Shown in pieces: positions 7,272-10,108 of a stretch of 10,108 nt of DNA (within the stretch, counting starts at the first letter, position 1; each line of letters opens with the position of its first letter). This DNA comes from an uncultured Caryophanales bacterium. Its GTDB lineage: Bacteria > Bacillota_I > Bacilli_A > RF39 > UBA660. The notes under the pieces were generated by a model. It ran no database searches, was not told where the DNA came from, and worked only from the letters and a program-made list of their open reading frames with translations. The position numbers and the translations under genes are program-made. Location: positions 1 to 10,108 of the forward strand of contig CAMIXP010000042.1 in NCBI GenBank assembly GCA_946402785.1, written 5' to 3'.

Positions 7272-8082
7272 ACATATTTGTACTTTTCTTCTTTTTTAGT
7301 TTTTCAAATATTTTTTTGAAAAATTCTACGGTCTTTAAAATATAAGATTGGTCGATGGTAAATAAGAGATTGATGGCTCCTACAATTAAATCTATTAAAT
7401 CAAATAAGAAGAAGGATGCAACAGATGCCATTAAACCAAAGTATTTTGTTTTGGACCATTTTTGCATGTATCCTAACATCGTTAAAATAAATCCTGCTGA
7501 TTGGAACATAATTAATAAATAATTCCATCGATTATCAGTCATTAATGTTTTATTATTTACCATAATAATTTTTGCAACAATCGCAATTCCAAATAATATT
7601 AGTGTGAAAGTTGTTGCATATTTTCTAAACTTTGGATCTTCTATATTATTTTTAAATTCAATCAATGGAGTCGTATCGGATGAAGCTTGTGCTAATCTTT
7701 TATCTAATTCTTGTTTTTCTTTTTCTATTTCTTCTTCTGATTTATACCCTACTAAGTCTTTATCATTTAATGTAATGATTTCTTCCCATTTATTTCCATC
7801 ATGTCCTGGATCAATTCCACAACAGATTTTATATTCTGGATGATTTAATTGATTTCTCATAGGGATTCCCATTTTTGTAGCAAAATCAATTACTTCTGAA
7901 TCGTAGTTTAAGTTTGCTTTAAAGAAAATAATTTTATTATCCATGATATATCCACGAATAACATTCTCATATTCATCCATATTACCACCAAGGGATTGAT
8001 ACCATTCTCTATGATCCATTGTTGTATTTTGAATGAATTTGATTTCTCCATTGATTACAATAAATAGAATTCGATTATTCAT
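7270..8082 (-). CDS. Hypothetical protein with soluble N-terminal domain and about three membrane spans
   Basis: I do not recognise a named family. ATG 8082 gives 270 residues. An in-frame TTG at 8088 is less likely, since the AAAGG site (8093-8097) lies 10 nt from the ATG but only 4 nt from the TTG. Residues 1-105 form a compact alpha/beta-looking domain: ILFIVI strand, IIFFKANLNYDSEVIDFATKMG, then YKICCGIDPGHDGNKWEEI. A charged, probably coiled-coil linker covers 115-135 (EEEIEKEKQELDKRL). Hydrophobic spans fall at about 157-175, 187-206 and 215-242, the last long enough to be two short ones. A strongly basic C-terminus (KKIFEKLKKKK, about 256-266) should be cytoplasmic. There is no signal peptide, so the N-domain is probably cytoplasmic too, which would need an even number of spans. 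It sits between the PET-repeat membrane protein and the ATPase, with its own promoter and terminator. Confidence 0.85.
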   Translation of the reverse strand: MNNRILFIVINGEIKFIQNTTMDHREWYQSLGGNMDEYENVIRGYIMDNKIIFFKANLNYDSEVIDFATKMGIPMRNQLNHPEYKICCGIDPGHDGNKWEEIITLNDKDLVGYKSEEEIEKEKQELDKRLAQASSDTTPLIEFKNNIEDPKFRKYATTFTLILFGIAIVAKIIMVNNKTLMTDNRWNYLLIMFQSAGFILTMLGYMQKWSKTKYFGLMASVASFFLFDLIDLIVGAINLLFTIDQSYILKTVEFFKKIFEKLKKKKSTNM

Positions 8083-8105
8083 AAGCAACCAACCTTTCTA
8101 TGATT

Positions 8106-8115
8106 TATTATAACA
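8106..8115 (-). promoter_or_regulatory. Extended -10 promoter for the 270-residue protein gene
   Basis: TGTTATAATA with a perfect TATAAT (8107-8112) lies 24 bases before the ATG at 8082 and only 3 bp downstream of the previous gene's terminator T tract. No good -35 is visible at the expected place, which is occupied by the terminator stem. Confidence 0.75.
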
Positions 8116-8118
8116 TAG

Positions 8119-8138
8119 AAAAAGAGCTTACGCTCTTT
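8119..8138 (-). terminator. Intrinsic terminator overlapping the stop codon of the PET-repeat protein gene
   Basis: AAAGAGC pairs with GCTCTTT (arms 8132-8138 and 8121-8127) around a GTAA loop and runs into T residues (8119-8123). The TAA stop (8137-8139) overlaps the start of the 5' arm. Confidence 0.85.
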
Positions 8139-10108
8139 AATCTTTTACTTTTACTAGATAATAAGTATCTGAATTGTCTACATTTAATACTTGTGCTTCA
8201 AATCCTTCTTCTCCATGATCAACTAGGATCCATACAAATCTCCATTCTGATCCTGGAGGGAAGTTTGTTTCAGACTTATCTTCTCCATTCGAAATAATTT
8301 TTTCAGGAGTCATGATAATGGCATAAACATCATTTGCGGTTACGGTTCCTTTGGATTGTTCTACAATAGAATCTAATTTTTCAGGATCAATTCCTACTGC
8401 TTTTAATCCTTTTTTACCAATTTTAATAGATGTTTTTCCATACCAATAATTATCTTCTAGATTGGATTCATTTTTATACCACCAGAATTCTCCCCCTTTA
8501 AATTTCCAATAAGTTGGAGATTCTGATAAGGTTCTATATTCTCCATAGATTGTTTTCTTTCTTGCGGTTGCATCTAATCTTAGATTATTGAATTGATTCC
8601 AACTACTCATATTATAAAGAGTTTGTGCTAAAGCATTTTCATTGGTTGGTTCTGTATCAATTTCAATTGTTTCTAATAGTTTTAAAACTGCTGGATTTAA
8701 ATCTGATAACATGTCTTGACTCGCGTTTGTTAAGAAAGATAAAACAGAATTATTATTCTTAGATATTAATAAGTAATACTTTCCTTTTAATTCTCCCGTA
8801 CTATTAAACGTATAATTATAAGTTGCATAATAGATGTCATCTTTTAGATGAGCAAAAGAAGAATCTTTTGATAAAGTGAAAGATGTATCAATATCTTCTT
8901 TCCAGTATTTATAAAAATCATCATAGGTTGTTGTCTTACATGTTGCTTTATTAAAATCACATTCTACGGTTTCATCTAGGTTACTTTGTCCAATTGCAGT
9001 GAAGAATGCTTTTTCATTGTTATATTTTAAGGCTGGTTTATCTCCTGTTAGTGTTGTTGTTGTCCACATAGAATCATAGGTTAAGGAATATCCTTTTCCA
9101 AAGAATTGATGAGTTGTGTCATCTTCTACTGGTTTTTTCAAACTAATAGAACTTACGATGATTGCAATACCAATTCCAATAAATAGAAGACAACCGATGA
9201 TCAATAAAATGATTGGTAATTTTGATTTCTTCTTTACCGGTGTCATTGGTTGTGGATATGTAACCGGTTGTTGGTATACAGGTTGTTGATAAACTGGCTG
9301 TGTTTGTGCAATGGTTGCCGGAACTGTTTGTGGCTGTGGCGCTGGCATTGGTTGTACAGCTGGTGTTGTCGCAGGTGTTGTTACCGGAATCGTTGCAACA
9401 ATTTGTGGCGCTGTTGGTGTTGTTGTCGCTGGAATTGTTACTGGTTGTGTAACAGCAACTGTAGCCGGTTGTGTTATAGGAACAGTAACAGGAACTGTTG
9501 TAGCAACAGGTGTTGTTGCAGCAGAAATTGGGGCTACTGTTTTTGGTTTAATCTTTTTAACTTTGTTAGGTGATCCTTCTTTTTTGTTTCCCTTTTTAGG
9601 TACCTTCTTTGGAGGAGTTGTCGTTGCAGAAGTGTCTGGTACAGTCGTTGGTGCTTCTGTTTTTGGAACTGTTTCTGGTTGTGTCTCTGGAGTTGTTTCT
9701 TCTGGCTTTGTTGGTGGTTCTTCTTCCAAAATTTCTATTTTTTGTTCTACTTTTGGTGTTTTTTTAGGTACTTTAGCAGGCTTTGTAACTGGCTCTGTTT
9801 CAGGTTCAGCTTCTGGTTGGGTTTCCGGTTCTGTCTCAGGTTGAGTTTCAGGCTCTGTTTCAGGTTCTGTCTCTGGCTCTGTTTCTGGAACTGTCTTTGG
9901 TTGAGTTTCAGGTTCTGTCTCTGGCTGTGTTTCAGGTTCCGTTTCTGGTTCTGTTTCAGGCTCTGTCTCTGGTTGTGTCTCAGGTTCTGTCTCTGGTTGT
10001 GTTTCAGGCTCTGTCTCTGGCTGTGTTTCAGGTTCTGTCTCAGGTTGGGTTGCAGGCTCTGTTTCAGGTTGTGTTTCCGGTTCTGTTTCTGGTTGAGTTT
10101 CAGGTTCT
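8137..10108 (-). CDS. PET-repeat single-span membrane protein with large extracytoplasmic C-terminal part (5' truncated)
   Basis: The frame is open to the right edge, giving 656 visible codons. The TTG at 9729, a possible alternative start, is simply Leu127 inside this frame. In visible numbering, residues 2-109 are about 27 PET[E/Q] tetrapeptides. Residues about 110-190 hold Pro/Lys-rich blocks. Residues about 191-292 are Pro/Thr/Val/Gln-rich and end in VYQQPVYQQP. KKKSK then precedes one membrane span (about 297-318). The remaining 338 residues form at least two domains. The first opens with GKGYSLTYDSMW, which recalls PsbP-like folds, and carries a C-x6-C pair (C383, C390) that could form a disulfide. 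The second is rich in aromatics (GGEFWWYKN, NYWYGK, WRFVWILVDHG). By the positive-inside rule the N-terminal part is cytoplasmic and the C-terminal part outside. An N-terminal zinc ribbon, common in proteins of this layout, may lie outside the window. Function is unknown. Confidence 0.85.
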   Translation of the reverse strand, partial: EPETQPETEPETQPETEPATQPETEPETQPETEPETQPETEPETQPETEPETEPETEPETQPETEPETQPKTVPETEPETEPETEPETQPETEPETQPEAEPETEPVTKPAKVPKKTPKVEQKIEILEEEPPTKPEETTPETQPETVPKTEAPTTVPDTSATTTPPKKVPKKGNKKEGSPNKVKKIKPKTVAPISAATTPVATTVPVTVPITQPATVAVTQPVTIPATTTPTAPQIVATIPVTTPATTPAVQPMPAPQPQTVPATIAQTQPVYQQPVYQQPVTYPQPMTPVKKKSKLPIILLIIGCLLFIGIGIAIIVSSISLKKPVEDDTTHQFFGKGYSLTYDSMWTTTTLTGDKPALKYNNEKAFFTAIGQSNLDETVECDFNKATCKTTTYDDFYKYWKEDIDTSFTLSKDSSFAHLKDDIYYATYNYTFNSTGELKGKYYLLISKNNNSVLSFLTNASQDMLSDLNPAVLKLLETIEIDTEPTNENALAQTLYNMSSWNQFNNLRLDATARKKTIYGEYRTLSESPTYWKFKGGEFWWYKNESNLEDNYWYGKTSIKIGKKGLKAVGIDPEKLDSIVEQSKGTVTANDVYAIIMTPEKIISNGEDKSETNFPPGSEWRFVWILVDHGEEGFEAQVLNVDNSDTYYLVKVKD
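9781..10108 (-). repeat. 12-bp / 4-residue PET[E/Q] tandem repeat
   Basis: About 27 consecutive in-frame 12-bp units encode PETE or PETQ, often alternating as an 8-residue PETQPETE unit (24 bp). Variants are PATQ, PKTV, PEAE and PVTK, and order is lost at the low-coordinate end. Synonymous codons vary (CCT/CCA, GAA/GAG), so the peptide is kept while the DNA has drifted. The tract continues beyond the window, so the unit count is a minimum. Confidence 0.95.

Noticed and set aside
8137..9729. Gene start at TTG 9729
   Set aside because: The same frame continues without a stop to the window edge through the PET repeat. The TTG has no ribosome site and reads as an internal Leu.
9250..9844. Plus-strand open frames rich in Cys/Trp or Gly/Val over the Pro/Thr-rich region
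   Set aside because: These are low-complexity mirrors of the Pro/Thr/Glu codon repeats on the minus strand. Repetition keeps stops out of several frames.
9781..10108. CRISPR-like or regulatory tandem repeat
   Set aside because: The 12-bp period is a codon multiple, stays in frame, varies at synonymous sites and has no unique spacers, so it is a protein repeat.
1..10108. Alternative code with TGA as Trp (mycoplasma type)
   Set aside because: The Trp codons I checked are TGG and no in-frame TGA interrupts the long genes. The absence of TGA stops among six genes is a small sample.

Overview
The window is AT-rich and every gene lies on the minus strand, so the genes read from high to low coordinates. 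A YneF-type small membrane protein, clean Shine-Dalgarno sites, TATAAT promoters and a T7SS-like secreted protein suggest a low-GC Firmicute of class Bacilli. It could be one of the gut lineages near the Erysipelotrichales or RF39 'Mollicutes-like' groups; that placement is inference. The standard code fits: the long frames contain no in-frame TGA, all stops are TAA or TAG, and the tryptophans I checked are TGG.

In transcription order, the window opens (10108 to 8137) with a gene cut at its 5' end. Its product has about 27 tandem PET[E/Q] tetrapeptides, basic and Pro/Thr-rich linkers, one membrane span, and a large, probably extracytoplasmic, C-terminal part. Next is a 270-residue protein with a soluble N-terminal domain and about three membrane spans (8082 to 7270). 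A P2-type Ca2+-like ATPase (7175 to 4548) and transketolase (4509 to 2533) follow, 38 bp apart and probably co-transcribed. A YneF-family protein (2459 to 2250) and an unrecognised 297-residue soluble protein (2180 to 1287) come next. The last gene (1174 to beyond base 1) is cut at its 3' end. It encodes a signal-less helical protein with a WXG100-like N-terminus and long Ala-rich repeats of 122 residues.

There is no gene-free stretch above 300 bases; intergenic gaps are 38 to 112 bp and hold little beyond terminators, promoters and ribosome sites. Five transcription units end in an intrinsic terminator, and in all five the stop codon lies inside the hairpin. Four genes have an extended -10 of the form TGNTATAATA very near the start codon.

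The middle of the window is housekeeping: ion export, pentose phosphate metabolism and a conserved small membrane protein. The two ends carry lineage-specific envelope or secretion genes, which are the most interesting part. Both end genes are truncated by the window, so their key domains may lie outside it.
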